64,000 nt of DNA from Acanthosoma haemorrhoidale (lineage: Eukaryota > Arthropoda > Insecta > Hemiptera > Acanthosomatidae): contig OV884009.1 in assembly GCA_930367205.1 (NCBI GenBank), forward strand, positions 86,201,189-86,265,188. The letters are read 5' to 3'. Shown here one piece after another: positions 48,001 through 61,068 of the stretch. Below the pieces are notes generated by a model. The model searched no databases. It was given only the letters and a program-made list of their open reading frames with translations, and was not told the DNA's origin. How positions within the stretch are numbered: position 1 is the stretch's first letter; each line of letters starts with the position of its first letter. The translations under genes were made by a program, and so were the position numbers.

Positions 48001-48920
48001 TCTGGTGTATTTAATATATAAGAAAATTGTAATAGATAAAAAATAATTTTTAGATTAAATTATATGGTATTTTAACCTTAAAATATTATGCTCTAATTGG
48101 AATGATCCAAGAAGACAAACATATTTCATGAATTTTACAAATTAATTAAGTGACATTCTTACATTAAGTGACACATGAAAAAAGATAATAGTTGAGTTAA
48201 CCAACCTGAATGTTATGCTTTATTTGAAGATTTTTTTCTATTTTCATGTAATATAATTTTGCATTTTTCAGATTACTAAATGATATTTAAATGTGTTTGT
48301 GAGAAAATTCATATTATATACATAAAAACACATGTAGAAAACTAATAATGAATTTGCTTTATAACTGTGTTAAAAATACTAAATATACATAACTAAAATT
48401 GTCCTGGTACATCCTTTAAATATCATTCTTTTTACAGCAACTGTTCATTACCAAAATCAATGGCTGTACCATTGCCAAGAAACTAATACACATAAAATTA
48501 ACTTGATTATAAAAACACACATATAAATGTATGTATATATGAAATCAGTGAAAGTATTACATAAAATAAGTTTATCTTTGATGATTTTTTAAAAAAGATA
48601 TTCAAGAATAAGCTATGAAGCTTAAATAGTTTTAGTTGTATATAATAATTACAACAATTTAAGGTTTGAGCTACAGTAAAACCAAATCATAACTAACAAG
48701 AGTTATTTTAAAAATATTTGAGTGGTCCTGTTTGTACAAGAACTATTTCTTTTATATAAATGGATGAATAAGAGGTTACCAAAATGATTTATTTCATATT
48801 TGTATTTACTTTACATTTGAGTGTATTACTCTAATACACAATGCATTTGAAGTAACCAAAATAAATTAATTTATTTGAAAAAATAATAAAAACAGATAAT
48901 GATATAAAGTGGCATAATTA
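45100..48920. other. Intergenic AT-rich stretch
   Basis: A GC-richer patch at about 45590-45860 has no recognisable coding content. A CA-rich simple repeat lies at about 47910-48005. The end near 48870-48920 is probably the Rab1 3' UTR: on the - strand an AATAAA lies about 50 bases after the Rab1 stop. No gene or complete mobile element was recognised. Confidence 0.5.
47910..48005. repeat. CA/TG-rich simple repeat
   Basis: Imperfect runs of ACAC and ACATGTG units interspersed with TATA. Degenerate microsatellite. Confidence 0.75.
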
Positions 48921-48923
48921 AAT

Positions 48924-49121
48924 TCAACAACAACCAGATTTTGTGTTTTCTATAGGTCTACCCTGATCTATTTTGACATTATTAGTTGTATCTCCGGCTG
49001 AAGAAGGTGGTCCAACTCTGTTTTTAATTTCAGCAGCCATGGTCAAAAAGGCTGTTTCCACATTGATAGAATTCTTAGCAGAAGTTTCAATAAATGGAAT
49101 TTTCAAATGATCGGCATATTC
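48924..49121 (-). CDS. Rab1: Rab1 last coding exon
   Basis: The acceptor TTTTCAG precedes GAATATGCCGATC. The exon gives [20 protein letters not shown] and [13 protein letters not shown], then a hypervariable tail ending KSGCC and TGA. The SAK guanine-binding motif and the prenylated Cys pair are present. Confidence 0.96.
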   Translation of the reverse strand, partial: EYADHLKIPFIETSAKNSINVETAFLTMAAEIKNRVGPPSSAGDTTNNVKIDQGRPIENTKSGCC

Positions 49122-52100
49122 CTGAAAATAAACTGAAATTAATAAAAAAAAGAAAAATGTTAATACTAATATTGCATGTTAGTGATTGAGTGTTGACCAA
49201 CTGTTGCTTCATTTCAGGGATCTAAATCCGATAGATGAACATTTAAGGATGTTATTGTTAACTATAGAATATTTCTTCTAGCCTTGTTAATTTAACAGAA
49301 TTTTCATTGTCATACCTGTGAGGGCAGGGACCCTGAACAGACATCTTTTCTTGCTACAAGCTTCGTTAGAATTCTCTTACATATCCTTGGTAAAAGCGAT
49401 TTTGGTCCTAAAGTAAGTACCAATATTGCTTATTTGTTATCAGAGCATATATTTACGAAACTATTCACTGCTCTTGACTGTGTTTGGGGGAGTAATAGAG
49501 TGGTAATGATTCCATACACTGGTGCCTGAAACACAGTACAGCTTATTTCCCTAGTAGTTGATGATCTGAACGAATTCATGTATGCTCCATTTATATTCCA
49601 CGCCAAGCTGTTAGGAGGGAAGGTAATTCCTCTCCCTCTTTCTTCTAAACACTGCACACTTGTTGTGGGAAGGATCAGTTAGTGGACTTCAGTTGCTTGA
49701 GCTGAAATTTAAATTTGGTAGGTGCTTTGTACTGCAGGATAGAGATAGGTCCCACTGTGTTATTAATAAAACTTGACAGTGACTTACTAGCCTTCTAAAC
49801 TATTATTGTTCACAAACGGCCAATCCAGCAGTAAATGTTTCTGTTTCCCATCACTCCATGACTGTATGTAGAAATGCACAAGTGATAATTACCATCATGC
49901 AGTCAGAGACTGTCACATTTCGAGTAGAGATGGCTGCACCCTTCCACTCGTCGCCAATACTTCCTTGGACCTCCTTTTCAGCACTATCATGACTAAAAAC
50001 CCCCTTACCTTCATGACCTCCAATTCAAATCAGTGATCAAAGTCCATAATACTAGATCCCACCCTTCCAACTTGCATTTCTTACAAATCTGCTTCCTTTG
50101 ATGGTTATATTTTTTAATCCTTGCCACAAACCTTTGGAACTTTATTTCCATTGATATTTGTCGTTTATCAACTCTCCCCCCGATCTTCAAGTCTAAATTT
50201 AACCAGTTCTTTTCTCCCAACAACAATTCATAATTATTATTCAGTTCATTTAGGCTTTATTCATCCCAGCAGCAACCTTCCACCCATTAAACTAATTCCT
50301 AGGTTTTCATTATTCATTTTTTTTATCTCTACTTATTTCTGTATTTTGTTGGAATTTTTTGCAATGAGTTCTTTTTAGTCTTCCGATATGTACATAGCCA
50401 TAGCACACAGTATTTATAAGCTTATCAAATCTGTGTTAAGTTAGGTATTTTTTTTATGTCAGCTAGAAATTTCTATTTTGCTTCTTCTTGTTATTCTTAG
50501 AGGACAATGTCCCAGAATAAATTTTTTTTTAAAGTTTCATTTCATCATCCTCATAAATAAATGCATTAGTAAGAAAGACTGTTGAGCAGTTCATCCCATG
50601 ACACAGTGCAGACACCAGAGTTTTTGTGAGAGGCACTCAACATCAACCATTACCCCTCGTGATGCTGGCAAGAGCCATTTTTAATCTTTTTTTGTGATAA
50701 CACCGAGTCTATTCAATTGAGATAGGTTTATAAAAAAAACTGATGGCAAAGGATCCGTATCTGTTTGGTAATTATAGTGAACAACAAATTAAGCATTAAA
50801 AAGTTGACAACTGAAGACCAATACTTCTTGATGTTTATGAGGAAGTGGAGTAATTTACCTATTAAAAAAATCTATTCATGTTAAAAGGTAAATCATAAAT
50901 TTTTCTATTAAAGTTCTTTATTTTTCTTATATTATATGCATATTTTGGTATTTTTTCTTTTTATCACATTATATCCTAAATTATAGATTGAAAAAGAACC
51001 AGATGAGTATTGTGACTTATTAAAATTGTTTAAGTCAATGGCCTGCCACAGGATCTGTGCCAATTAACCATTCAATTTAGCTTTACGTACTTTCACAAAC
51101 CATTACCTTTTTTATACAGAGAAAGCTGCTGCGTTGTTTGCCACACTTTTCACCAAGAACACCACCCAGTTCCAGAACAGAATAGTACTAATACTAATGT
51201 ATTTACAAATCGTTCACTATGATATCAATGATAGGAGCAGCCACTTTATTGTAGGTATAAAGAATGGAAAAAGGAATCTGATGTTCACAAACAATCAGAC
51301 AAGCTATTGTCAAATAAAGAATAACTAAGATAAGATGCATATTAAATAACTTGAAGAATAAAGAAGAAGATTGATTATACTTTTTTGTGGCAGCCACAAT
51401 ACAAATGCAACAAAAAAAAGAAAATAGAACAGAAAATGAAAAAAAACATTACCTTTGCAGTCGCATAATCAACTACTTTTTTGGCAATCAAGTCACACTT
51501 GTTACCTACAAGAAGTTTGTTAACATTATCACAAGCATAGCGGTCTATTTCTTCAAGCCACTGTTTCAAGTTAGAAAATGATTCTTGATCTGTACAATCA
51601 TAAACAACTATGATGCCATGGGCGCCTCTATAATAGCTTGAAGTAATTGTTCTAAATCGCTCTTGACCTGCAGTGTCCCACTATAAAAAGAAATAAAATG
51701 AAATTTAGCTTAGATATTAAGAAAATAAATTTAAACAATCAAACTACGGTAGAGGGCCAATCATCGGAGAAAGAACAAGAGAGGGGGTTGCTACCTTTCA
51801 AGCTAAAATATACAAACTATATTTGAGATAAATGGAAACCCTTCAATAAAATGGAACAATACTTGAAATAAGTTATTTATTTAAGTATTTTTTTCCTTAT
51901 TCTTTTAATTAATATATGAATCCTTAATGCACACTAACAGTTTTGACAGCTATAGATTAGTCATTGATCATCAATGACAAGACAAGCAGTGGAAATAAAT
52001 ATATGTTCAAAATTTTCAGAAAACTATCGATGACAAACACAGCTATAATCCAGGACCTGTTTAGAACTATACTTCCTAGTAATGCTTATCACATCATTGT

Positions 52101-55100
52101 TAATAGTAGCAATGAGGACAACTGTTTGACAGTCAAAAGTACTTTGTCAAATACAGACAAAAGAGGTGAGACAAGACGTTGTATTTCTTAAAGATACATA
52201 ACACTGTTACTAAATCATAACGTGTATGCCATTAGTATTGAATGTTAAGTTACATGAGAATATGTATGAATCATGAATGTAAATATACATATTTTTGTTG
52301 TATCTATTGTAGTCACAAGCTGTTATTGAATTGAAAAATAAATTTATTCTATTATAGTTCATGTTTCAATATTTAAATTCATTAAAGAGTTACTTATTTA
52401 CATGTACATAGAAAAAAATGACAGATAAGTACCTAAACATTATAGCAAAGCCCGAAGGAAGAGGCTCTACTTTCATTTAGCCAAACGTCTTTCCTTTGTC
52501 TGTAATATGTTCTGTGATAGTGGTCATAAAAATAATTAATTTTATCAGAAATTTTAAAGGCTTGTCCCACAGCACCACAAGATAGACTATTCAGTTTTGG
52601 TTTAAAAATAAAATAAAAATGTACAATGGAAAACAAAATTGAATATGAAAAAAAGCCTTCACTTCAGTATCTTAAATTTTTAAAAACCTTTTAATACATT
52701 TTTAAGAGCTTACACAGGAAAATTTCTTGAATTTTGTTTACATGCATTTAATGAATACAATTTAAGTCATAATCGGTGTAAAAAAGTTGCAGAAGGTAAA
52801 AAATAAAATCTTTTTAATAATTAAAAAATCAAGGCAAGGCTACTGAACTTCAGATTAATTAGATGAATTGTTGCCAAGCCTGAAGGAAGAGGATCTATAT
52901 TTATTAAGGTATGGGGATATAGTTTTTCGCCTGTTTGTATATCCAATGATAGTGGTCGTAAATATGATTCAATCAATCTAAAATTCTATTACAGATCTTG
53001 AAATACTGATTAGTTTTTGGTTACAAAATAATAATGGGAGTGTGGGAAAAAAATTTATTATAGAAAAGTCAGCCCTGTTTCGTTCACTCCTTGAAATTTT
53101 TCAAAACAAGCTTGGTGATTGGGGTGCATATTATACACCAAATTGATCTTCATCAATTTTCTTTATAATAATAAAAATGTTAGGTTTTTCAGTAATCGAG
53201 TGAACTCTTGCTTTTGGGAAGAAACTCGTGCCGAGTTCCACAAGTATCTTGAAATTAATTTGTTCACTTCAAGACTTTAATTTATTAAAATAAATGGTGA
53301 AACTACTGACCTGAGCACCAACTAGTTCTGGAAAATTGGAGGGGGAAGGGTTTGGTCGGTATCAATTAACACAGGCTATTGGCCATTTCATTAAGATGGA
53401 TTGATATTAAATAACATAATATCTATAAATTAGACAAGGAATTTAATGCCCAAGTGCAAAGTCTGGCATTCCCTAGAACTGGGGTCCCCAACCCTTTTGT
53501 ACCAAAGAGCACAGTCTAGAATATTAGTCGAACGGCGGGCACAATTTACTTTTTGTAAGGTAAATTTATAGTTGGACATAGGTAATCATATAAAAATGAA
53601 TATTTAATTATAAAACATATAAATTTCACCTATAAAAGTAACTTTATATTCTTACATAAAGTAAGTAATTATTTAATAATACATACAAAAGTTTACACAG
53701 GATAAAAATTCTTTATACAAAATATAAGTTGCAAAGTCAATGTGTTCTTTTTCACGGCATTCCATTGGCCATTGATTCATAATTAGTTGATGGTGATATT
53801 CCTGCTCATATTACAGAGTTCATACAGAACCTGCTGTCAGAGCTAAATAAGACCATTAAGTTAACATACTGATCTGTTTAGATACATGGATGAGACATCA
53901 CCAACAAATAAATTTCTATTTAATCTTTTAAATAAAATGACGCCGCACAAATTAAAACAAATCCACAACCATACAGCATCCCTTAAGATGGGATAAGGGC
54001 TTGGCTATCAAAGTGAGGTTCCTGACATATACAATATTATGTTACCCAATAAAACTATAATATACTTACTATTTGAAGTTTTATTGTTTTACCCTCCAAA
54101 TCAATTGTCCTTATTTTCTGTAACAAAAATAAATTTATTAAAGAAGCTTAATGTACAATTAGTATTTTGTACAAAGGAAACATCAATTAATGATGTAAAA
54201 AGTTTGAATGAACGTACTACTAATAATAATAATCAATATCTTGTTTACAGTACAAAGTTGCCAATTTAAATTAAAAAAAAGTGGGTTAGAATTGAAAATC
54301 ATTTATATACCAATCTAATAAAATTGTAAAATTAAAATATTTCATACATATCTACATAAGTACTCATAAAAATATTGATGAGTGGGAGAGGCAGTTAGAA
54401 GAAAATATGATGGTATCGATGGAGCTGATTGAAAGAGAGGATAGTCCTATTCGAGGGTCTGAGGAGATGGTTGGAGGATATTTTTAGATACAAAATGTTA
54501 GATGATCCGAGTCCAACATTAAGATACCTATAGATAAAGGTAGGAGGAGTTAAGAATTAATATATTGGTGTGAGATCTTGTGTGATAGTGAGGTAATGAA
54601 TTATGATTGCTGCAGTGCTGATACAGAGGTAGCAGTTTAAGATAAATTGTACAAAAACCTAAAAAAAAGGCACATCTAGAAGACAGTGATGAGAAAGAAG
54701 TAGATGACATGACAAAGACATAATTTCTGTCCAGAAAAAAGAGCCACCACGATTCTTTACTAGTCTTCTCATTCTCTTGGCATTGGTTGAACCTAATTCC
54801 ATATCCTCCCTCATTGAATCACCACTTTCATGTTCGCATTTTCTTCCATATCCCCCCCCCCCCCCAGAGAAAGGCAGAACGCTCAGTTACCCATAACTTT
54901 TTGAGTATGTGGCCGATCCGATTTCTGTTTCTTGATTAGAGCATCCACTTTATTAACATCAAGTATGTTGCCAGATCTCTTCAAGGGATATTTTACGTGG
55001 TCAGTATTAACACCCAGGAAGCATGTAAGGTAGTGGTTTAAAAAAAACATGAAGTTGGTTGGAAGTAATAATTGTTACCTTCCCCTGGTCTCAGAGCCAA

Positions 55101-58100
55101 ATGATTAAACATAAGTGTTGAATGGTTGTAACTTTGTTTTCATGGAGATGCTTCTGTTCTGTTCCTTTGATTTTTGTCCAACCAAGTTTAAAGCACAAAA
55201 AAAAAAAATAATAATAGAAAAAAGGGGGTAACTAATTAAATCACTCCAGATATGCTCAAAATTTTGGGAAGCAAAGGAAATAAAATAATGCTACACCTTT
55301 TAAACTTAATTTTGACAACAATAAGGGATATCTCTACTCAGTGCACCGAGAAAAGAAAAGTAAAAAATATTTATTTTTTTCTTCCACCCATTTTTTATTA
55401 TAAATATTAATATATCCTAGTTATTTAAATTAACTTCTTATTTTAAAGCTTTAAAAAAACAATATATTATCTAGACAATTAATATTATAATTATGCAAAA
55501 TATCTAAACCAAATTTTATTTTTAAAATTGGTCTAAAATTTAACTGGTATAAATGTGCCATACACATGTTTTAGTTTTTTATGAATTTTTAATTCTTTTT
55601 CTTGTCTGAATGTGAGTTATATGTATTAGACAAGTTTAGAAACATTATAATTAGATTTAATTTATGTTTTTTAATATTCTAGGAATCACAATACGTACAG
55701 ACTTTGTGTTTAGTATGTATATTTCCCCAGCTTCAATGGTCAATTTAGGGAATGGAAGGAGTGTCCACTGGCATAGTTACATAAAATTTGGAAGCATATG
55801 ATTATTTATGCTTGTGAAAATTGATTCATAATAAAAAAAACAACAACATGCTTTTGTTACAAAGATCAAAACTACTTTATGGAATTCTAACATGTAAGCA
55901 CGCCTTAATATGATAACTAGGATTTAAAATATATCCGATTTGCTGTAGAAATTAAAAATGCATACAATTTACATGCATAGACAAGTCAGTTATTGGGTAG
56001 AATTTGGAATACATGTGGAACAAATATTAAAATCATTCACTTCCTGCCAACAGAAAATTATATAACTCGCTGATCTTTCCCATTTAAACAGCTAAATGTC
56101 AGTAACTCAATTGGATTAAGAAAAAAATACTAAATGAAGTATAATAGCCAGTCAACGCAATAAATATAGAAATATTGAACAATTAAACAAAATTTTGTTT
56201 GGTCATTTACAGATTATGGCCTGCAAAGAGTTCTGATTTGAATTGCATCAAACTCTTTCTAAAAACAACAATTTGAGCTTGTGATTCCTCACCCAGACAT
56301 CTATCTGACATAAAGACCATGTCTTTGAAGACTGGGATCAAATGAGCAAGAATCTATGCAGAATATTTTAAAGTGAGGGTTGGCAATAGGTGCCCCATGG
56401 ACTGCACGTACAACTGTAGGAATGCAGGGATAAGTCGGGGTAATCAATATATTGGGATTAGAACGTCTACAAATCAAGCATTTTTAATGTGAATTACTTT
56501 GATTACACCAAATCAACAATTTAACACAATTTTAAATAAATTTTGTTTTTATACTTACATGTCATTTTTTTCACAAAAAATGTCTTTTTCTTTCATCATC
56601 AAATGTTCACAGATTTTAGAATAATAATTATTAGAAAGCACTGTTAGGAGGAAATGAACTTTTCTGATGTATACATAAAGTAGCAGAGAGTGAAGTGGAT
56701 GGGTTAGGTAAATCAGCAATGGTTCGGTATTTTAAGGTTAAAAAACCAAATATTCCATAACTTAAAGTATAAGTTAAAGGTAGCCCGCATGTAAGAAATG
56801 ATTGCCAATATTTATCATAGAGACTGGCTTCTTGAAGCAAATAGAAGCCGTTTTAAAATCATTTGGAAGTGTTTTATTTAAAAAATAATACTGATATTAT
56901 TATTCGTGCCGAGCTTTAAGAGAGAGAGAGTGGCTCTCCTTTCATTTTAGTACGGTCCCTGAATAAAAATTATTTAATCGATCTGAAATTTAAGGGTTTG
57001 TCCACATTTTGAAAATGCTGATTAGTTTTGGCGATCAAGCCAATTCTCATATTAAAAAAAAAAGAAAAAAAGTTGTGCGCCTTATACAACAAAAATCTTT
57101 TTAATTCAAGAAACTTATGCGACTCATAACCGGAACACATCTGTGATTTGGATTCTTGGTTCCCATATCCTAACTACATACATATACCATGAATAAAATT
57201 GACATAATACGTGATATAACAAAATTAACACGAAACATAAAAGAATATTGTTTAATATGTTAAAAAAAAGAAAGGCAAAATATTTATTTTGTTATCATTC
57301 ATAGGTGGTTATTATTTTTAACATCATCAGGTAATTAAATGACCAAGCAAAATATCATGCCTCGAAAAATAAATAAAAAAATATGTGATTTGAAGTTGTG
57401 AACACTGTATTAGTGACAATTTTTGGAATTGTATTTAAAAGTGATACATTTAATTTGCTACTCTACTGCGAATAAACAAAATATTTCTTTAATTAGTGAC
57501 TAACAAATGAAACTTATCATAAATCACACTGATTTATGGGAATGGCTATATTTTTAATGTCCTTCTTATATCAAATGGGACCTCGATATAAACTTTCACG
57601 TATTTTACTTTAATGGGGATTCACAAATATTAGGTCAAAGATAAGGGTTAAAACATTAAAGATTCTGATTTTGAAGAAACCGTCAAAGCACTAAAAACAA
57701 CAGTGGTGGTCAGAATTTCTGAACACATTGATTTCTAAATGCTACAATACATTAAGACCTCACTATCGAGGGGTTAGATTCCTGAAAAAGTCACATAAAT
57801 CACGGTCATCGAATAGTACAACAAAGACTAGTTATAATGGAATAATAATAATAATAGCAATAAGAATGCCACGAACGTGAATCAAAACATTTATCTCAGA
57901 GATATTTTAAAATTAGGTAATTTTGGTTAAAACTCAGATTTCCAATTTCTCTGTTTTAATCTATTTAATTTTTAAATAAGTTGGTTGAGAGGAAATCTTT
58001 GGACGATTAAATCTGATTTATACAACACCTTGACAAATCCTGGCTAATATGTAATATCAACATGGTACAGCGAACTATTTAGTTCAAAGAAAACCTGCAG

Positions 58101-59630
58101 CACTAAGCTCATGCTGAATTGTAAAGGGATTCATAAAAATGGAGTTCATCTTTTAACACGAATAAATAAAACTGCTTTCCATAACTAACAAGTCACAAAT
58201 TTTCAATTTTGAATAAGCAAACCCTGATTGGCTGTCACAGACAGGAAAGTTTTACTGACCTTTTGACAAGTGATATATAAGCACATTCATATGTTAAATA
58301 AAATAAACATTACTTTTATTCATTCTACCACATAATAAGTTAAATTTCTAATCACAACTTAAAACAATAACACCAGAAAACCTACATTTCCAACATTGTG
58401 AACTATAATTGTACGAAGATCCTGGTATCACTCTTTCTACTTTGGGCCTCATCAACAGAGAGGAATAAATCGATATTTAACAATATTTAATAAGGAATAA
58501 TTAAATTAAATTAAAACTTTATTGGTACAAGTCATTTTTAATTTTAATTTAAATAATGCAAAAGTTTTTAGAATCAGTAGGTTGTTTTATTTATTACCTC
58601 CAAACATTGCAGATATGATACAATACACCATGCATGTAATAAACATTTACATAATTGTTAACCTTAGAAAAAAATGGAATTAATATTTTACTGAGCTAAA
58701 TCAATTATCCAAGAGTAGATTGCATGAACTAGATACAACAAAATAACTATGCCACATACATAGTACTTAAACTATTTAACTTGATTGATATTACATCACT
58801 GAAAAAGGTAATATTGTTTTGTTTTTTTCAGATTCAGCTTATGAATCAATGGCATCAATTATAGTTAGGTAATATTGTAGATAAAATTTAGTATTAGGTA
58901 TAATAAATTACAAATAATCCAACTAACTTTAAAAATTTACTTGTTTTGATGGTAGTTGACTTAAAAATAATAACTTATTTATTAATTAAAACCAAATGAA
59001 AAAAAATGTCAAAATTGTGATAACTTCAGTGGGAAGTAATACATCAGGCTTATGATGAAGGTTCATGTTCACATCCAAACAGCACAATCAACAATATCGC
59101 ATAGCTTAATGATAACATTAAAAATTTAGACCGCCAAACTTTTCTTCATAACCATAAAAATTAATAACTTACGAAATCTACTCCAATAGTACTTATGTAG
59201 CTCTCCGAGTAAGTGTCATCCTACAAAAAGACATATTATTTATAACATAAATATTCATCCATTGATAATAATAGTAAAATTCAACACTGACTTACCGCAA
59301 ATCGTAATAACAAACAAGATTTTCCAACTCCTGAATCACCAATGAGTAATAACTTGAACAAGTAATCACTAAAATGACAAAAGATAAAGAGATAATACAT
59401 AAAACTATAACAGAAATTTAAATTGCGAAATGATTAAGTAAAAATAATAACTTAGGCTTTAATACAAATAGGTGATAATGAGAATTATCAAAACAAAACA
59501 ACTTAAAACTATCACTGAATATGTTTTCCTATCATGATACATACTAATGGCATTAGCCAAAAAAATCATTAAAAGAAAATTATAGTTCATAGCACACCAT
59601 GAAACTTCCAACTTACTATTCGGGATTCAT
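48924..59630 (-). CDS. Rab1: Rab1 GTPase, complete, six coding exons
   Basis: The product is the small GTPase that controls vesicle transport and tethering from ER to Golgi, with effectors such as golgins. Exons on the - strand: 59617-59630, 59296-59368, 59173-59220, 54070-54117, 51453-51680 and 48924-49121. All junctions are GT-AG and in phase, giving 609 nt and 202 residues against about 205 in the family. It starts [18 protein letters not shown]. Motifs: P-loop GDSGVGKS (15-22), switch I Thr40 in [18 protein letters not shown] (62-72), NKCD (121-124), SAK (151-153) and the C-terminal Cys-Cys for double geranylgeranylation (201-202). No catalytic residue is changed. Introns run from 75 bp to 5.1 kb. 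The start lies 509 bp from the divergent Sec10 start. Rab35 is the nearest alternative, but the MNPEYDYLF start and the TMAAEIKNR helix point to Rab1. Confidence 0.97.
49122..51452 (-). other. Rab1: Rab1 intron with a LINE tail
   Basis: Intron between the last two coding exons. The + strand carries a LINE 3' part at about 50000-50530, listed separately. The other sequence is AT-rich and shows no gene. Confidence 0.8.
50000..50530 (+). pseudogene. LINE ORF2 end and 3' tail (Jockey/CR1-like)
   Basis: With frame changes, the + strand reads [20 protein letters not shown] and then [16 protein letters not shown]. This matches the common LINE C-terminal motif in which RLWNSLP is followed by SL--FK--L---L. 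Downstream is an untranslated part with ATAGCACACAGTATTTATAAGC, ending in AATAAATTTTTTTTTAAAG. The rest of ORF2 is absent, as expected for a 5'-truncated insertion. It lies antisense to Rab1. Confidence 0.55.
51453..51680 (-). CDS. Rab1: Rab1 exon with switch II and NKCD motif
   Basis: The acceptor TTTTTATAG precedes TGGGACACTGCAGG. The exon gives [20 protein letters not shown] and [20 protein letters not shown], then [20 protein letters not shown] and ends AK before the donor GTAATG. It has 76 complete codons. Confidence 0.97.
51681..54069 (-). other. Rab1: Rab1 intron
   Basis: Two similar segments at about 52437-52560 and 52868-52990 share a GCCTGAAGGAAGAGG-like motif and a GATAGTGGTC(A/G)TAAA motif, suggesting two copies of an unidentified repeat. 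A hAT-like end at 53478 is listed separately. Confidence 0.7.
53478..53560 (+). repeat. Possible hAT-derived repeat end
   Basis: CTGGGGTCCCCAACCCTTTT resembles the CAGNGGTCCCCAACCTTTTT end common to many hAT elements. It is followed by TAGAATATTAGTCGAACGGC. No matching opposite end was found. Confidence 0.35.
54070..54117 (-). CDS. Rab1: Rab1 exon (48 nt)
   Basis: Sixteen codons, [16 protein letters not shown], between an acceptor ending ACAG and the donor GTAAGT. It is too short to stand out as an open frame but joins the flanking exons exactly. Confidence 0.96.
54118..59172 (-). other. Rab1: Largest Rab1 intron (about 5 kb)
   Basis: AT-rich. It has a poly-C tract at about 54852-54867 and a purine-rich patch at 54370-54720 with no gene motif. 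No mobile element could be named. Confidence 0.75.
59173..59220 (-). CDS. Rab1: Rab1 exon (switch I, 48 nt)
   Basis: The codons give [16 protein letters not shown] between an acceptor ending TTGTAG and the donor GTAAGT. It contains the switch I Thr (residue 40). Confidence 0.97.
59296..59368 (-). CDS. Rab1: Rab1 exon (P-loop)
   Basis: The exon completes the Tyr codon of exon 1, then reads [20 protein letters not shown] and LRFA before the donor GTAAGT. The phosphate-binding loop is intact. Confidence 0.97.
59617..59630 (-). CDS. Rab1: Rab1 first coding exon (14 nt)
   Basis: ATGAATCCCGAATA followed by the donor GTAAGT. It encodes MNPE plus two bases of Tyr, exactly the conserved Rab1 start. 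A 14-nt coding exon is easily missed by automatic annotation. Confidence 0.95.
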
Positions 59631-60139
59631 AATAGATTATTTTGCGTACAAAGTGACGGTGAAAAGTATCTTAATCTAACTTCAGCTAAGTTCACAAGTA
59701 ATACAAAATATGGCCACCTACTGCCACTGACTTGGCAAGAACTGTCTTCATAACACCATATTTACCAGTTGACTCATCAAATTAATTATTTCTAAGTCTC
59801 AATGTCAATATACCCACAATAAATTAATAATTACTAACAGTCATAAAAAATAATTTTATTTTTGTAATTAAAAAAATTAATATTATCCAAAACCTATCAT
59901 ATATTTTGTAAAATACAAATATATAGATTTTCAAATATTTATGCAAAGGTTGGAACATATAATAATTCACAATATTTTTCTATTTGTTTGCATTTATATG
60001 TAATCATTTGGTAAAAATATGTATACTAGTAATTTATCAGAAGTTTGTAACCTCCCGTGAGTAGTTTGAATGTGTAACCTGTTCAAAATTGTTTGTTATT
60101 TTCATTGATAGGAAGTCAATTTATCAAAACTTTGATAAA
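59631..60139. promoter_or_regulatory. Shared 5' region between Rab1 and Sec10
   Basis: These 509 bp separate two divergent start codons and must hold both 5' UTRs and both promoters. A TGACG half-site (AAAGTGACGGTG, about 59651) and an AAAATATGGCCACC stretch resembling a YY1/Pho site (about 59706) are visible on the Rab1-proximal side. No clear TATA box can be assigned in this AT-rich sequence. A bidirectional promoter is likely but inferred. Confidence 0.55.
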
Positions 60140-60391
60140 ATGATGCAGCAATATATTAAAGAACTTGAACAAGTAATTGTCTAATGTAACAATGCGTATA
60201 TTTTACGAATAAATACTGCTCAGTTATATGATACAGGATTACAAAATTCGTTTTATTTGTTTTAAGGATCCATATAATTACGAGGATTTTGTTGAAAGAT
60301 TAGCATGGAGAACTGTAGATGGATTTAAAGAAGATGGTATCCATGGTTTTGATCCTAATTTGATGCATGAAACATTTCTTCAAGCAATTAA
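60140..60391 (+). CDS. Exoc5: Sec10/Exoc5 exocyst subunit, first two coding exons
   Basis: The product is a subunit of the exocyst, which tethers secretory vesicles to the plasma membrane. Exon 1 (60140-60172) encodes MMQQYIKELEQ before the donor GTAATT. Exon 2 (60267-60391) follows the acceptor TTTTAAG and encodes DPYNYEDFVERLAWRT, then FDPNLMHETFLQAIK, with two bases left before the donor GTCAGT. This matches the Sec10 N-terminus, where an EEY-ERL-WRT motif is followed by FDP--L---F---I. The remaining 600 or more residues lie beyond the window, after a first long intron that holds a mariner. Exon 1 has two consecutive ATGs; the first is chosen. Confidence 0.88.
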
Positions 60392-61005
60392 GTCAGTACA
60401 CTGATTATAAATTATTAGTAGTTTATCCCTTTCAGCTAACTTTAAATCTTCCTACATTTTCATTTTTTCCCAATTTAGTAATGCACTATTTTTTACAAAC
60501 TAATTGATCCAAGCAAATAGTCGCTTAGCCATTGTTTTTTTCATTACATGAAACGTCCTACTTACTGATTTTTTGCATCAATTGTTAACCAAATTTCGTT
60601 TTTTTTTTAATTATATATTCGAATTAAAGAACATTGGAAACGAAAGAACAGTATTGCAAAAATCAAATACAAAGTTTTTGTTTGTGGTATTCTAACAAAA
60701 GGTAATATTTATTACATCTAAATTTTTGAATTCTTAATGTTTAATTTTCATGCATAATCTTTAATAAATTCGGGATTTCACTTAGACTTAATTATTTTTA
60801 TTTTATGTTTTCAATTTATGCAGTACCAGATGCTGGTATCAAAAATACTCTGGGGAGATAAAAACTTGGTATTTTATTTAACAACAATCCACAATTGTAC
60901 TACCAGTATCCATGGGAAGGAACGTCCATGTCAGTTTCTCAAATACTGACTGAATTAATGTGAAAAAACAACCTAGTATTCCTTAAAAGTATGCTTTTAA
61001 AAAGT

Positions 61006-61068
61006 TTGTCCTCAATCTCAGATTAGTTGGACTTAAGTTTTCACAATAATCGATGCCTAAACATTTCA
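61006..61068 (+). repeat. 63-bp direct repeat, copy 1
   Basis: TCCTCAATCTCAGATTA, then ACAATAATCGATGCCTAAAC and ATTTCA. It matches 61711-61773 at about 60 of 63 positions. It probably comes from a second, mostly lost copy of the mariner relic that contains copy 2. Confidence 0.8.

Noticed and set aside
60625..60672. Candidate third exon of Sec10
   Set aside because: The translation does not match Sec10, and the end lacks a usable GT donor in the right phase.
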